Source: Nocardioides sp. JQ2195 (GTDB taxonomy: Bacteria > Actinomycetota > Actinomycetes > Propionibacteriales > Nocardioidaceae). From it: a stretch of 64,000 nt of DNA. A program made the translations under genes and the position numbers. The stretch is taken from positions 1,426,001 through 1,490,000 of the forward strand of contig NZ_CP050902.1 of assembly GCF_012272695.1 (NCBI RefSeq). The letters are read 5' to 3'. Of this stretch, positions 44,161-53,739 are shown in pieces (positions within the stretch are counted from its first letter, which is position 1; the number at the start of each line of letters is the position of its first letter). The notes beneath the pieces were generated by a model. It worked only from the letters and a program-made list of their open reading frames with translations, had not been told where the DNA came from and did no database searches.

Positions 44161-45957
44161 GTGAGCCGAGTGGGTGCACCGCGCGGGACCATGCGCGAGG
44201 GGTTCGCGGTCCTGGCTGTCGCCATCAGGCGCGAGCCCTGGATCTTCACGCTCTCGACCCTCGGCAGCATCCTCTTCGGGGCGTTGACGGTCGCCGACGC
44301 GTGGGTCCTCGGCTGGTCCACGGAGCACGCCATCATCCCCGCGTTCGAGAACGGCGAGATCGACGCCGGCATCCTGTGGGCGGTGCTGGCGCTGTTCGTG
44401 GGTGTCGCGATCCTGCGAGCGGTCGGCATCGTCGCCCGACGGCTGGGCGCCGGCATCATGCAATACCGGATGCAGGCCCACTCGCGGCGCGCGGTCACCC
44501 GGCAGTACCTCAAGCTCCCCATGGAGTGGCACCAGCGCCACCCGACCGGGCAGCTCCTCTCCAACGCCAACTCCGACGTCGAGGCGGCGTGGTTCCCGAT
44601 CGCGCCGCTGCCGATGGCCGTCGGCACCCTCGCGATGATGGCGATCGCGATCGCCCAGATGCTCGCCGCCGACCTGGTCCTCGCCCTGGTGGGCCTCCTG
44701 GTGTTCCCGGTCGTGATCGTGGCCAACGTCGCCTACCAGCGCGCGTCGTCACCGTTGATGACGCGCGCACAACAGCTGCGCGCCGAGGTCAGCGAGATCG
44801 CCCACGAGTCGTTCGACGGCGCGATGGTGGTCAAGACCCTCGGGCGTGAGGGCGAGGAGACCGAGCGATTCGCCACCAAGGTGCGCGACCTGCGCGACGT
44901 GCTGGTCAGGGCAGGACGCATCCGCGCGATGTTCGACCCCACCATCTCGGCCCTGCCCAACATCGGGGTGCTCGTCGTCCTGGGCGTCGGGGTCTCCCGT
45001 GTCCTGAGCGGCGCCACCGAGCCGGGCTCGGTCGTCACCGTCGCCTACCTGCTCACCATCGTCTCCTTCCCGATCCGTTCGATCGGCTGGTTGCTGGGGG
45101 AGTTCCCACGCAGCGTGGTGGGCCACGGGCGGGTCGAGTCGGTGCTGCAGGCCACCGGCGAGATGGTCTACGGCGCGACGCCGCTGCCCGACGTACGCAC
45201 CGGTGCCCACCTCGAGGTGGACTCCGTCGCCTACTCCTACGACGCCGAGCAGGCCCTGCTGAGAGACGTCACCTTCGACGTCTGGCCCGGACGCACCGTG
45301 GCCCTGGTCGGTCCCACGGCCTCGGGCAAGAGCACGTTGACCAACATCCTGACCCGACTCGTCGACCCGCACGGCGGTGCGGTGAGGGTCGACGGTGTCG
45401 ACCTGCGCGATCTCCCGGCCGGTGAGCTGGCCGGAGCTGTCTCGGTCGTGCCACAGACCGCCTTCCTGTTCGACGACACCGTGCGTGGCAACGTCACTCT
45501 CGGCGCCGACCTCAGCGACGAGGAGGTGTGGGCTGCCCTGCGGATCGCCCAGGCCGACGGGTTCGTGGCTGCGCTCCCCGACGGCATCGACACCCGCCTC
45601 GGCGAGCGCGGCACCTCGCTGTCGGGCGGGCAGCGCCAGCGGCTCTCCCTTGCCCGCGCGCTCGTGCGCAAGCCTCGGTTGATGATTCTCGACGACGCCA
45701 CGTCGGCGGTCGACCCCGAGGTCGAGGCCAGGATCCTCCGCGCACTGCGCGAGGGCGGCCAGGACACCACCTTGGTGGTGGTCGCGTACCGCAAGGCGAC
45801 CATCGGCCTGGCAGACGAGGTGGTCCACCTCGACCGGGGACGAGTGGTCGACCGGGGCACCCACGCCGAGCTCCTCGACCGCAGTGCCGACTACGCCCGA
45901 CTCGTCAACGCGTACGAGGCCGAGGTCGCTCCTGTCGCGACCGGAGGTGACGCATGA
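44161..45957 (+). CDS. ABC exporter half-transporter with a degenerate ATP site (subunit 1)
   Basis: A 598-residue type IV ABC exporter: six membrane helices (about 20-310) and a nucleotide-binding domain. Walker A is GPTASGKST (Lys390) and the signature is canonical LSGGQ (487-491). The catalytic glutamate after Walker B is Asp512 (LDDATSAVD), and the switch histidine is Tyr543 (VVAYRKATIG). These are the changes expected in the non-hydrolysing site of a heterodimeric exporter. GTG at 44161 has GAGGAG just upstream. It overlaps its partner gene by 4 bp. The exported substrate is unknown; drug or lipid export is typical of the family. Confidence 0.9.
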   Translation: MSRVGAPRGTMREGFAVLAVAIRREPWIFTLSTLGSILFGALTVADAWVLGWSTEHAIIPAFENGEIDAGILWAVLALFVGVAILRAVGIVARRLGAGIMQYRMQAHSRRAVTRQYLKLPMEWHQRHPTGQLLSNANSDVEAAWFPIAPLPMAVGTLAMMAIAIAQMLAADLVLALVGLLVFPVVIVANVAYQRASSPLMTRAQQLRAEVSEIAHESFDGAMVVKTLGREGEETERFATKVRDLRDVLVRAGRIRAMFDPTISALPNIGVLVVLGVGVSRVLSGATEPGSVVTVAYLLTIVSFPIRSIGWLLGEFPRSVVGHGRVESVLQATGEMVYGATPLPDVRTGAHLEVDSVAYSYDAEQALLRDVTFDVWPGRTVALVGPTASGKSTLTNILTRLVDPHGGAVRVDGVDLRDLPAGELAGAVSVVPQTAFLFDDTVRGNVTLGADLSDEEVWAALRIAQADGFVAALPDGIDTRLGERGTSLSGGQRQRLSLARALVRKPRLMILDDATSAVDPEVEARILRALREGGQDTTLVVVAYRKATIGLADEVVHLDRGRVVDRGTHAELLDRSADYARLVNAYEAEVAPVATGGDA

Positions 45958-47738
45958 GCAGCACCGTCGACTCCGGTGAGTCCATCAAGGCGATGGCCAC
46001 CATCCGGCGCGGCATGCAGATCTCGCCCGAGCTCAAGCAGGGCCTGGCCGGCACGCTCCTTCTCGCCGTCCTGTCCACCGTGGGCCAGCTGGTCGTGCCG
46101 ATCGTGGTGCAGCAGACCCTCGACCGAGGACTCAACGGTCCCGACGGTCCTGACACCGGCTTCATGCTGCGGATGGGCCTGGTCGCAGCGGTGGCCATCG
46201 CGGTGACCAGCTACTGCTCCTACCTGATGACCACGCGGCTCTTCCGTTCCGCCGAAGGCGGCCTCGCCACCCTGCGGACCAAGGCGTTCCGCCACGTGCA
46301 CGACCTGCCGTTGCTGACCCAGAACACGGAGCGTCGCGGATCGCTCGTCTCCCGGGTGACCGGTGACGTCGACACGGTGAGCCAGTTCCTGGTCTTCGGT
46401 GGCGTGATGATGATCGTCTCCCTCGGCCAGGTCTTCGTGGCCACGATCCTGATGGCCTACTACTCGTGGCAGCTGACCATCGTGGTGTGGGTCTGCTTCG
46501 CGCCGCTGCTGATGTCCCTGCGCTTCTTCCAGCAGAAGCTCTCCGACGCCTACGGCGTCGTACGCCGCCAGGTGGGCGTGATGCTCTCGGCGATCAGCGA
46601 GCCCGTCGTGGGTGCCGCCGTGGTGAAGTCCTACGCCATCGAGGACCGCACCCAGGAGCGCATCGACACGGCGATCAGGGTCAACCAGGAGGCGGCCACC
46701 AAGGCGCAGGGCTTCACCGCCTTCTCGTTCTCCCTCGGCGGGCTCTCGGGCGGGCTGGCCAACGCGGGCGTGATCATCGGCGGCATCTGGTTGGGCTTTG
46801 CCGGAGACATCACGGCCGGTGAGGTGGTTGCCTTCGCGTTCCTGGTCACGTTGTTCGTCTCGCCGATCCAGATGGGCACCCAGATCCTCACCGACGCCCA
46901 GAACGCCATTGCCGGCTGGCGACGGGTGATCGGCATCCTCGACACCCCCGCTGACCTGGTGGACCCGGGAGAGCAGGGTGACGTGCTCCCTCGCGGTCCC
47001 ATCGACGCGGAGTTCCGCGCCGTCACGTTCGCCTACCCGGGTGGGCCCGACGTGCTGCATGCGGTCGACCTGCACATCGAGGCCGGCACCCGCATCGCGA
47101 TCGTCGGCGAGACCGGCTCGGGCAAGTCCACCTTCGCCAAGCTGCTCACCCGGTTGATGGACCCGACCGGGGGAGAGGTCCTGCTCGACGGCATCGACCT
47201 GCGCTCGATTCGCCAGTCGTCCCTGCGCAGCTCGGTCGTGCTGGTTCCGCAGGAGGGGTTCCTCTTCGACGACACACTGCGGGCCAACGCGCGCTACGGC
47301 CGGCTCGACGCGACCGACGCCGAGATCCGGGCCTCGGCGTCCGAGCTGGGTCTCGTCGACTGGCTCGACGGCCTGCCCCACGGGCTCGACACACGGGTCG
47401 GTCAGCGCGGTGAGTCGCTGTCAGCGGGTGAGCGCCAACTCGTCGCGCTGCTCCGCGCGCACCTGGCCGACCCCGACCTGCTCGTGCTCGACGAAGCGAC
47501 CAGTGCCGTGGACCCGCAGCTCGAGATGCAGATCGGTCGGGCTCTCGAGAGACTGATGTCGGGGCGCACCTCGGTCACGATCGCCCACCGCATGAGCACC
47601 GCAGAGAATGCGGATGAGGTGGTGGTCGTCGACGCCGGGCACATCGTCCAGCGGGGGCCCCACGCAGCCCTCCTGCTCGATCCCGACGGGGTGTACGCCG
47701 GCCTGCACGCCTCCTGGGTGGCCCAGCAGGGAAGTTGA
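45954..47738 (+). CDS. ABC exporter half-transporter (subunit 2, catalytic)
   Basis: A 594-residue partner of the preceding half-transporter. Walker A GETGSGKST (Lys391), Walker B with Glu514 (LVLDEATSAVD) and switch His545 (IAHRMST) are intact, but the signature reads LSAGE (489-493) rather than LSGGQ. The intact catalytic site is thus built from this Walker A/B and the partner's canonical signature, while the degenerate site pairs the partner's altered Walker B with this altered signature. The ATG overlaps the previous stop (ATGA). Six membrane helices occupy about 35-320. Confidence 0.92.
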   Translation: MSSTVDSGESIKAMATIRRGMQISPELKQGLAGTLLLAVLSTVGQLVVPIVVQQTLDRGLNGPDGPDTGFMLRMGLVAAVAIAVTSYCSYLMTTRLFRSAEGGLATLRTKAFRHVHDLPLLTQNTERRGSLVSRVTGDVDTVSQFLVFGGVMMIVSLGQVFVATILMAYYSWQLTIVVWVCFAPLLMSLRFFQQKLSDAYGVVRRQVGVMLSAISEPVVGAAVVKSYAIEDRTQERIDTAIRVNQEAATKAQGFTAFSFSLGGLSGGLANAGVIIGGIWLGFAGDITAGEVVAFAFLVTLFVSPIQMGTQILTDAQNAIAGWRRVIGILDTPADLVDPGEQGDVLPRGPIDAEFRAVTFAYPGGPDVLHAVDLHIEAGTRIAIVGETGSGKSTFAKLLTRLMDPTGGEVLLDGIDLRSIRQSSLRSSVVLVPQEGFLFDDTLRANARYGRLDATDAEIRASASELGLVDWLDGLPHGLDTRVGQRGESLSAGERQLVALLRAHLADPDLLVLDEATSAVDPQLEMQIGRALERLMSGRTSVTIAHRMSTAENADEVVVVDAGHIVQRGPHAALLLDPDGVYAGLHASWVAQQGS

Positions 47739-47761
47739 TGTAGGCGCCGAGGGTCGTCGCT

Positions 47762-47797
47762 CCCGGTGGCACCGTCGCGAGGGCCTCGACCACCGGG
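47762..47797. terminator. Hairpin between the ABC exporter and methyltransferase genes
   Basis: 8-bp arms CCCGGTGG (47762-47769) and CCACCGGG (47790-47797) enclose a small CGAGG/CCTCG stem (47778-47788). It lies in the 89-bp convergent spacer and may serve both genes. Confidence 0.5.
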
Positions 47798-47827
47798 GCC
47801 CCGATCATCGGCTGGGTGCGGCTGTGC

Positions 47828-48466
47828 TCACGTCGCGGGGAGCCGACCGATGGCGAGGAACAGCGGGAACTCCTGCTCGCTCGAGCCGACCTCCTTGGTC
47901 ACCGTGCCCGCGTCGATCACCGCCACGTCCGTGAGGCCGGCCTCCTCGAGCCACTGGAGGACGGACCCTCGGTCGAATCCGTCGTGTCCGTGGAAGTCGT
48001 GCACGCTCGCGTGGAAGTCACCCCTCGGGTCGTGGTCCAGGTCCACCAGGGCGACCCACCCCTCCGGGCGCAGCAGCTCGGCACACCGGCGTACGACGGT
48101 TGCCACGTCACCCATGTGGTGCAGTGCGAGCTGGCCCAGCACCAGGTCGAAGCGCTCGTCGGGCAGGGGGTCGTGCTCGATGTCGTAGACCCGTGCCTCC
48201 CACCCTGCGTACGCCGGGTCGTCGAGCGCCCCTCGTGCCGCTTCGACCATGCCCGGAGCAACGTCGGTGACCACGACGGTGCCGAGGTCATCGACGAGGG
48301 CACGGGCAAGCAGACCAGTGCCGCCGCCGATCTCGAGGGCATGGGTGTCCTCGCCGAGGGCGATCGTCTGCCGCACCAGACCCGCCACCGAACGTGCGCG
48401 CTCGACATGGTCCGGATCGTCGTCCCAGGTCGCCGCATCCTCGTTGAACCGATCGATGTCGTCCAT
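47828..48466 (-). CDS. Class I SAM-dependent methyltransferase
   Basis: A 212-residue methyltransferase with the SAM-binding loop ALEIGGGTGLLARAL (motif I), an acidic residue in VVVTDVAP, FDLVLGQLALHHM (motif IV) and LLRPEGWVALVDLD. The acceptor cannot be told from sequence. It is transcribed alone on the minus strand, toward the ABC exporter. Its ATG at 48466 lies 6 nt after a TAGGGT box, so the transcript is probably leaderless. Confidence 0.85.
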   Translation of the reverse strand: MDDIDRFNEDAATWDDDPDHVERARSVAGLVRQTIALGEDTHALEIGGGTGLLARALVDDLGTVVVTDVAPGMVEAARGALDDPAYAGWEARVYDIEHDPLPDERFDLVLGQLALHHMGDVATVVRRCAELLRPEGWVALVDLDHDPRGDFHASVHDFHGHDGFDRGSVLQWLEEAGLTDVAVIDAGTVTKEVGSSEQEFPLFLAIGRLPAT

Positions 48467-48472
48467 GCACCG

Positions 48473-48478
48473 ACCCTA
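48473..48478 (-). promoter_or_regulatory. -10 element for the methyltransferase gene (TAGGGT), leaderless
   Basis: On the minus strand TAGGGT ends 6 nt before the ATG at 48466. No ribosome site is present between them. Confidence 0.5.
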
Positions 48479-48524
48479 GAGCAGCACGCCTGCCGGGGCC
48501 GGTCGTCGGGCCGGAAGGGGCAGG

Positions 48525-49151
48525 ATGGGAGGCATGGGCCTGCCGACACCGACACTGAGCACGAGACGACTGACCCTGCGTCCCTTCGTCGACACGGATG
48601 CCGGCGCACTGTTCACGTTGCACAGCGATGCCTTGGTGCTGCGCTACTGGGACTCACCGCCGTGGACCGAGCCATCGCGGGCCGAGCACTTCATCGCGGT
48701 GTGCCGACGCATGGCGGACGAGGGCACGGGCGCACGGGTGGCCATCGAGGCAGCCGGTGACGGCACGTTCCTCGGGTGGTGCGGCCTGAGCAGCTGGAAC
48801 CCTGAATTTCGCAGCGCTTCGCTCGGCTACTGCCTCAACCGGTCGGCGTGGGGCCACGGCCACGCCACTGAAGCAGCCTTTGCCCTGCTGCGCTGGGCGT
48901 TCGACACGCTTGACCTGAACCGGGTCCAGGCAGAGGCGGACACCCGGAACCTGGCGTCGCGACGGGTGCTCGAGAAGCTCGGGTTCGTTCAGGAAGGCAC
49001 GTTGCGGGAGGACTGCGTCGTCGACGGCGACGTGTCGGACTCCTGGGTCTTCGGCCTCCTCAGGCGGGAGTGGCGACCGCTCGGGTCCGGCGACGTCGAA
49101 CGGGCACCAGGTCGGCGAACCGACAGGGTCCGAGCCCACCGGGACGGATAG
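48525..49151 (+). CDS. GNAT-family N-acetyltransferase (RimJ/RimL type)
   Basis: A 208-residue acetyltransferase. TRRLTLRPF at the N-terminus, [19 protein letters not shown] (acetyl-CoA loop), [17 protein letters not shown] and VFGLLRREW match the RimJ/RimL-like group that acetylates protein N-termini or small molecules. Substrate unknown. ATG at 48525 has GAAGGGG upstream; a second ATG at 48534 is possible. It diverges from the methyltransferase gene and ends 11 bp before hisI. Confidence 0.85.
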   Translation: MGGMGLPTPTLSTRRLTLRPFVDTDAGALFTLHSDALVLRYWDSPPWTEPSRAEHFIAVCRRMADEGTGARVAIEAAGDGTFLGWCGLSSWNPEFRSASLGYCLNRSAWGHGHATEAAFALLRWAFDTLDLNRVQAEADTRNLASRRVLEKLGFVQEGTLREDCVVDGDVSDSWVFGLLRREWRPLGSGDVERAPGRRTDRVRAHRDG

Positions 49152-49154
49152 GCT
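49149..49154 (+). promoter_or_regulatory. -10 element for hisI (TAGGCT)
   Basis: TAGGCT, overlapping the stop codon of the GNAT gene, ends 8 nt before the GTG at 49163. The spacing suits a leaderless or near-leaderless hisI transcript. Confidence 0.45.
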
Positions 49155-49162
49155 CTTCTGTT

Positions 49163-49513
49163 GTGACCGACCTCGACCCTGCCATCGCTGCTCGTCTGAA
49201 GCGCACCGCCGACGGACTGGTGCCCGCCGTGGCCCAGCAGCACGACACCGGTGAGGTGTTGATGCTCGGGTGGATGGACGACGAGGCACTGGCCCGCACC
49301 CTTTCCACGGGCCGAGCGACCTACTGGAGCCGCTCCCGCCGGGAGTACTGGGTCAAGGGCGACACCTCGGGCCACACCCAGCAGGTGAAGGAGGTCCGCC
49401 TGGACTGCGACGGGGACACGCTGCTGGTGAAGGTCGACCAGGTGGGGGCCGCCTGCCACACCGGCGATCGCACCTGCTTCGACGCCGACCTGCTGGGAGC
49501 GTCGGATGACTGA
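49163..49513 (+). CDS. hisI: Phosphoribosyl-AMP cyclohydrolase HisI
   Basis: A 116-residue zinc enzyme opening the purine ring of PR-AMP in the third step of histidine synthesis. [47 protein letters not shown] and [10 protein letters not shown] hold the family and metal ligands. It is monofunctional (no HisE domain). The start is GTG at 49163. It overlaps the next gene by 8 bp. It is cut off from hisF by about 7 kb of unrelated genes. Confidence 0.95.
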   Translation: MTDLDPAIAARLKRTADGLVPAVAQQHDTGEVLMLGWMDDEALARTLSTGRATYWSRSRREYWVKGDTSGHTQQVKEVRLDCDGDTLLVKVDQVGAACHTGDRTCFDADLLGASDD

Positions 49514-50135
49514 GCCCGAAGGAGCCGTGAGCGGAGCGGGACCAGGGCGCGGGAAGCGCTCCACCTTCGGACCGGTCGTGCTGCTCGGCCTGGCCAGTGC
49601 GGCCCTCGCTGCGGTTTCCGGCGCCAAGGCCTGGTACGTCCTCCCCGACGCGGCCGAGGCCCTCGACATACCGATCGCCAGCAACGAGCAGTTCGCCCTC
49701 GACATGCCTCTGGCCGGAGCCTTGTCCCTCGTCCTGCTGGCCAGCTGGGGAGTCGTGCTGGTGACTCGCGGCTGGGTACGTCGGGCCGTGGCCGGGCTCG
49801 CCCTGGCGAGCTCGCTCGGACTGGCTGTCACGGTCGTCCAGGGCGCGCGGACGCTGCCCGACAGCCTGCAGGACCGTCTCAAGGAGGCGGGTGTGGCCAC
49901 ACCGGTCGACTCGCTCGACGCCGGTCTGACGGGTTGGTTCTGGGCCGCCGCCGTGGCCACGCTCCTGTCCGTGGTCGCCGCCGCGGTCGCCGTACGCGAC
50001 GTGCCCTCGTGGCCGACCATGGGCAGCAGGTACGACGCCCCGGGGGCCGCGAAGTCCGGACCGGTCGATGTCGAGCGGGCGCGCGAATCCGATCTCTGGA
50101 AGGCGATCGACGAGGGCCACGACCCGACGCTCTGA
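49506..50135 (+). CDS. Trp biosynthesis-associated membrane protein (TIGR02234 family)
   Basis: A 209-residue protein with about four hydrophobic helices (about 24-40, 70-87, 92-110, 142-162). The family is found in actinobacterial trp operons; its function is unknown. [12 protein letters not shown] in the first loop and the C-terminal [15 protein letters not shown] are typical. ATG at 49506 lies within the end of hisI. In many relatives trpE stands between hisI and this gene; here it is absent. Confidence 0.85.
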   Translation: MTEPEGAVSGAGPGRGKRSTFGPVVLLGLASAALAAVSGAKAWYVLPDAAEALDIPIASNEQFALDMPLAGALSLVLLASWGVVLVTRGWVRRAVAGLALASSLGLAVTVVQGARTLPDSLQDRLKEAGVATPVDSLDAGLTGWFWAAAVATLLSVVAAAVAVRDVPSWPTMGSRYDAPGAAKSGPVDVERARESDLWKAIDEGHDPTL

Positions 50136-50183
50136 CCGAGTCCCTACACTGATCCTCGAGAACCCGGCACAAGAGGAGCATGC

Positions 50184-50381
50184 ATGTCTGACAACCACGG
50201 CAACACCCCGGCAGCCTGGACTGCGGTGATCGTCGGCCTCGTGGGCTTCCTCGTCGGATCCATCGGCCTGATGATGTCCCCGGTGAACCTGGTGATCTTC
50301 TGGATTGGCCTCATCCTGCTTCCGATCGCGGCGGTGGTGTTCGTGGTGATGACGAAGATGGGCCTTGGCGACGCTCACTGA
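50184..50381 (+). CDS. HGxxPAAW family small membrane protein
   Basis: A 65-residue protein with the defining HGNTPAAW motif at residues 5-12 and two hydrophobic segments (about 13-30 and 35-57). Found in actinobacterial trp clusters; function unknown. ATG at 50184 has AGAGGAG upstream; TACACT at 50145-50150 may be a -10. It overlaps the next gene by 17 bp. Confidence 0.9.
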   Translation: MSDNHGNTPAAWTAVIVGLVGFLVGSIGLMMSPVNLVIFWIGLILLPIAAVVFVVMTKMGLGDAH

Positions 50382-50799
50382 GCCCCGCGAGGCCGACCGC
50401 GCCTCCCGACTTCGCAGCCCCCTCCTGGTGGCTGCCGGAGTCACTGCAGCAACCCTCGCGCTGCACCTGCGCGATCCGCACGTCGGTGGCTCCTGGGGAC
50501 TGTGCCCCTTCAACTACCTCTTCGGGCTCGAGTGCCCGGGGTGCGGCGGGTTGCGGGCCGTCAACGACCTCACCCACCTCGACGTCGTCGGTGCGTTGTC
50601 GAGCAACCTGATGGTGGTGCTCGCGATCCCGGTGGCCGTCGTGCTCTGGCTCCGCTGGGTGCGCGACGCGTGGACCGGCATCCCGGCCAGGGGGCGGGGA
50701 CTGTCCCTCTCCGCGCCGGTGCTGGCCGTTGCCCTCGGTGCCATGCTGGTCTTCGTCGTGCTGCGCAACATTCCAGCAGGCTCCTGGCTCGCTCCCTGA
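50365..50799 (+). CDS. DUF2752 domain membrane protein
   Basis: A 144-residue membrane protein with the DUF2752 cysteine motif CPFNYLFGLECPGCGGLRA and three hydrophobic helices. The usual family reading is CPGCGLTRA. The CxxC pair may bind metal or be redox-active, but no function is proven. The start is TTG at 50365, inside the HGxxPAAW gene, which suggests translational coupling. trpC follows after 68 bp. Confidence 0.85.
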   Translation: MATLTEPREADRASRLRSPLLVAAGVTAATLALHLRDPHVGGSWGLCPFNYLFGLECPGCGGLRAVNDLTHLDVVGALSSNLMVVLAIPVAVVLWLRWVRDAWTGIPARGRGLSLSAPVLAVALGAMLVFVVLRNIPAGSWLAP

Positions 50800-50867
50800 G
50801 AGGCCCCTCCGGCCGCTGACCGCAGGGGTGACAAACTTGGGCCGTCCCTATCTGGAGGTGTGTTTGC

Positions 50868-51695
50868 ATGTCCGTGCTCGATGACATCGTGGCCGGTGTC
50901 CGCATCGACCTTGCCGAGCGCGAGGAACGCACTCCCTTCGCCGCGGTGCGCAGCCTGGCCGAGCAGGCCCCGGCGCCGCGTGACCCGATGCCGGCCTTCC
51001 GGTCGGAGTCGATCAGCGTGATCTCAGAGGTCAAGCGCAAGAGCCCGAGCAAGGGCGACCTGGCCGACATCCCCGACCCGACGGTCCTCGCGGCCGCCTA
51101 CCAGCGCGGAGGGGCCGCCGCGATCAGCGTGCTCACCGAGAAGCGCCGGTTCAACGGCAGTCTCGACGACCTGGTGGCCGTGCGTGCCGCGGTCGACACG
51201 CCGATCCTGCGCAAGGACTTCATCGTCACCAGCTACCAGCTGCACGAAGCCCGCGCTGCCGGCGCCGACCTGGCCCTGCTCATCGTGGCCGCCCTGCCAC
51301 AGCCGGAGCTCGAGCGCCTGTACGCCGAGGCGCGCAGCCTCGGCCTGACCGTGCTGGTGGAGGTGCACGACGAGGAGGAGACCCGCCGCGCGGTCGACCT
51401 TGGCGCAGAGCTGATCGGTGTGAACGCGCGCAACCTCAAGACGCTCGAGGTCCACGACGACACCTTCGGCAAGCTGGCCGCCCTGATCCCGGACGACCGG
51501 GTGAAGGTCGCCGAGTCCGGCATCACCGGCGTCGCCGACGTCGAGCGATTCGCCAGCGAGGGGGCCCGAGTCGTGCTCGTCGGCGAGGCGCTGGTCAGGG
51601 ACGGCGACCCGGAGGCCGCCGTCCGAACCATGTCAGCGGTCCGCACCACAACGCACACGTCGGGCACCGAGCCCGGGCAGGAAGCAGGAGTCTGA
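50868..51695 (+). CDS. trpC: Indole-3-glycerol phosphate synthase
   Basis: A 275-residue (beta-alpha)8 enzyme closing the indole ring. [57 protein letters not shown] and VAESGI are its active-site motifs. ATG at 50868 has a good ribosome site (GGAGGTG, 6 nt upstream). It is monofunctional, with no fused TrpF. Its stop shares one base with the trpB start. Confidence 0.97.
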   Translation: MSVLDDIVAGVRIDLAEREERTPFAAVRSLAEQAPAPRDPMPAFRSESISVISEVKRKSPSKGDLADIPDPTVLAAAYQRGGAAAISVLTEKRRFNGSLDDLVAVRAAVDTPILRKDFIVTSYQLHEARAAGADLALLIVAALPQPELERLYAEARSLGLTVLVEVHDEEETRRAVDLGAELIGVNARNLKTLEVHDDTFGKLAALIPDDRVKVAESGITGVADVERFASEGARVVLVGEALVRDGDPEAAVRTMSAVRTTTHTSGTEPGQEAGV

Positions 51696-52912
51696 TGTCA
51701 TTCGAGGCCGACGAACGCGGCTTTTTCGGCAACTTCGGTGGGCGTTTCATGCCCGAGGCGCTGGTCGCCGCCCTGGACGAGCTGACCGTTGCCTGGCAGG
51801 ACGCGATGGCCGACCCGCAGTTCACCAGCGACTTCGAGGCGATCCTGCGCGACTACGCCAACACGCCCAGCCCGCTCTACCACGCGGAACGGCTCTCGGA
51901 ACAGGTCGGCGTACGCGTGCTGCTCAAGCGCGAGGACCTCAACCACACCGGGGCCCACAAGATCCGCAACGTGCTCGGCCAGGCGATGCTCACCAAACGG
52001 ATGGGCAAGAGTCGGGTGATTGCCGAGACCGGCGCGGGCCAGCACGGTGTCGCCAGCGCGACGGCCGCGGCCTACTTCGGTCTCGACTGCACCGTCTACA
52101 TGGGCGCCGTCGACACCCGTCGCCAGGCACTCAACGTCGCGCGCATGCAGCTGCTGGGGGCCAAGGTGATCCCGGTCGACTCCGGGTCGGCGACGCTCAA
52201 GGACGCCATCAACGAAGCCCTGCGCGACTGGGTGGCCAGCGTCGACGACACGGCGTACCTCTTCGGCACGGCGGCCGGTCCGCACCCGTTCCCGAGCATG
52301 GTCCGCGACTTCTGCCGCGGCATCGGCGACGAGGCCCGGCAGCAGAGCCTCGACCAGTTCGGCGTCCTCCCGGACGCGATTGCCGCGTGTGTCGGTGGTG
52401 GGTCCAACGCCATCGGCCTGTTCACCGCCTTCCTCGACGACGACGTGAAGATCTATGGGTTCGAGGCCGGGGGAGAAGGTGTCGAGACCGGCCGCCACGC
52501 GGCCACCATCGGCGCCGCCGACAGTGGCGTGCTCCACGGTGCCCGCACCTACGTGCTCCAGGACGAGGACGGTCAGACCATCGAGTCACACTCGATCTCG
52601 GCCGGGCTCGACTACCCGGGTGTCGGGCCGCAGCACTCCCACCTCGCGGAGGTCGGCCGGGCGTCCTACCTGCCGGTCACCGATGCGGAGGCGATGGACG
52701 CGTTGGCCCTGCTCTCCCGCACCGAGGGCATCATCCCCGCCGTCGAGTCCGCCCATGCCTTGGCCGGTGCGTTGATGGTGGCGGAGGAGCTCAAGGCCGA
52801 GAAGGGTCCCACGGCCACCATCCTGGTCAACCTGTCGGGTCGTGGTGACAAGGACATGGAGACCGCCGTCGAGTGGTTCCAGCTGGGTGCCGACGAAGGA
52901 GAAGACCAGTGA
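51695..52912 (+). CDS. trpB: Tryptophan synthase beta chain
   Basis: A 405-residue PLP enzyme joining indole and serine. Lys89 in [11 protein letters not shown] is the PLP lysine; AETGAGQHG and [12 protein letters not shown] follow. The N-terminus [13 protein letters not shown] is the TrpB1 type that works with TrpA. TGATG overlap with trpC, GTGA overlap with trpA. Confidence 0.98.
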   Translation: MSFEADERGFFGNFGGRFMPEALVAALDELTVAWQDAMADPQFTSDFEAILRDYANTPSPLYHAERLSEQVGVRVLLKREDLNHTGAHKIRNVLGQAMLTKRMGKSRVIAETGAGQHGVASATAAAYFGLDCTVYMGAVDTRRQALNVARMQLLGAKVIPVDSGSATLKDAINEALRDWVASVDDTAYLFGTAAGPHPFPSMVRDFCRGIGDEARQQSLDQFGVLPDAIAACVGGGSNAIGLFTAFLDDDVKIYGFEAGGEGVETGRHAATIGAADSGVLHGARTYVLQDEDGQTIESHSISAGLDYPGVGPQHSHLAEVGRASYLPVTDAEAMDALALLSRTEGIIPAVESAHALAGALMVAEELKAEKGPTATILVNLSGRGDKDMETAVEWFQLGADEGEDQ

Positions 52913-53739
52913 GCGTGGCATCCGCCTTCGAGAAGGCGCGCAGTGAGGACCGCGGAGCGTTGGTCGGCTACCTGCCGGCCGGGTTCCCCGATGTCGACGG
53001 CTCGATCGAGGCCCTCAAGGTCATGGTCGACGCTGGTTGCGACGTGATCGAGATCGGTTTCCCCTACACCGACCCGGTGATGGACGGTCCGACCGTGCAG
53101 GCCGCCGCCCAGCAGGCCCTCGAGCAGGGGGTGCGCGCCACCGACGTGCTGCGCGTGGTCGAGGCGGTCGCCGCCACCGGCGTGCCCACGCTGGTGATGA
53201 CCTACTGGAACCCGGTCGAGCACTACGGTCGCGCCAATGCCCGGAGCGGCGGGTCCAGCGGGGTGGAGCGCTTCGCGGCCGACCTGGCCTCGGCCGGGGG
53301 CGCCGGGCTGATCACGCCCGACATCACGCCCGACTTCGGGCAGGAGTGGATCGCAGCGGCCGATGCCCACGACCTCGACAAGGTGTTCCTGGTCTCTCCG
53401 TCCTCCACCGACGAACGGATCGCGATGACGACGGCGGCCTGTCGCGGGTTCGTCTACGCCACCGCGGTGATGGGTGTCACGGGGGCACGAGCCAGCACCA
53501 GCGACCTGGCCGGCCCCCTCGTGGCGCGGACCAAGGCCACCACGGACCTCCCCGTCGGTGTGGGCCTCGGGGTCTCCAACGGTGACCAGGCCGCCGAGAT
53601 CGCGAAGTACGCCGACGGTGTCATCGTCGGCTCGGCACTGGTCCGCACGCTCCTCGACGCCGGCGCCGACCGGGCTGCCGGCCTGGCTGCGCTGCGCGCA
53701 CTCACCGAGGACCTCGCAGACGGCGTACGACGTGGCTAG
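52909..53739 (+). CDS. trpA: Tryptophan synthase alpha chain
   Basis: A 276-residue (beta-alpha)8 subunit that releases indole from indole-glycerol phosphate. Glu48 ([10 protein letters not shown]) and Asp59 (MDGPTVQ) are the catalytic acids; [10 protein letters not shown] and VGLGVSN are further motifs. GTG at 52909 overlaps the trpB stop by 4 bp, and the 3' end overlaps the SCO1-like gene by 8 bp. Confidence 0.97.
   Translation: MSVASAFEKARSEDRGALVGYLPAGFPDVDGSIEALKVMVDAGCDVIEIGFPYTDPVMDGPTVQAAAQQALEQGVRATDVLRVVEAVAATGVPTLVMTYWNPVEHYGRANARSGGSSGVERFAADLASAGGAGLITPDITPDFGQEWIAAADAHDLDKVFLVSPSSTDERIAMTTAACRGFVYATAVMGVTGARASTSDLAGPLVARTKATTDLPVGVGLGVSNGDQAAEIAKYADGVIVGSALVRTLLDAGADRAAGLAALRALTEDLADGVRRG

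Noticed and set aside
47575..47808. A short minus-strand frame opening MIGAPVVEALATVPPG between the ABC exporter and the methyltransferase
   Set aside because: Most of it is antisense to the exporter gene, the later part is Arg/Pro-rich as in shadow frames, and no ribosome site or family match is seen.
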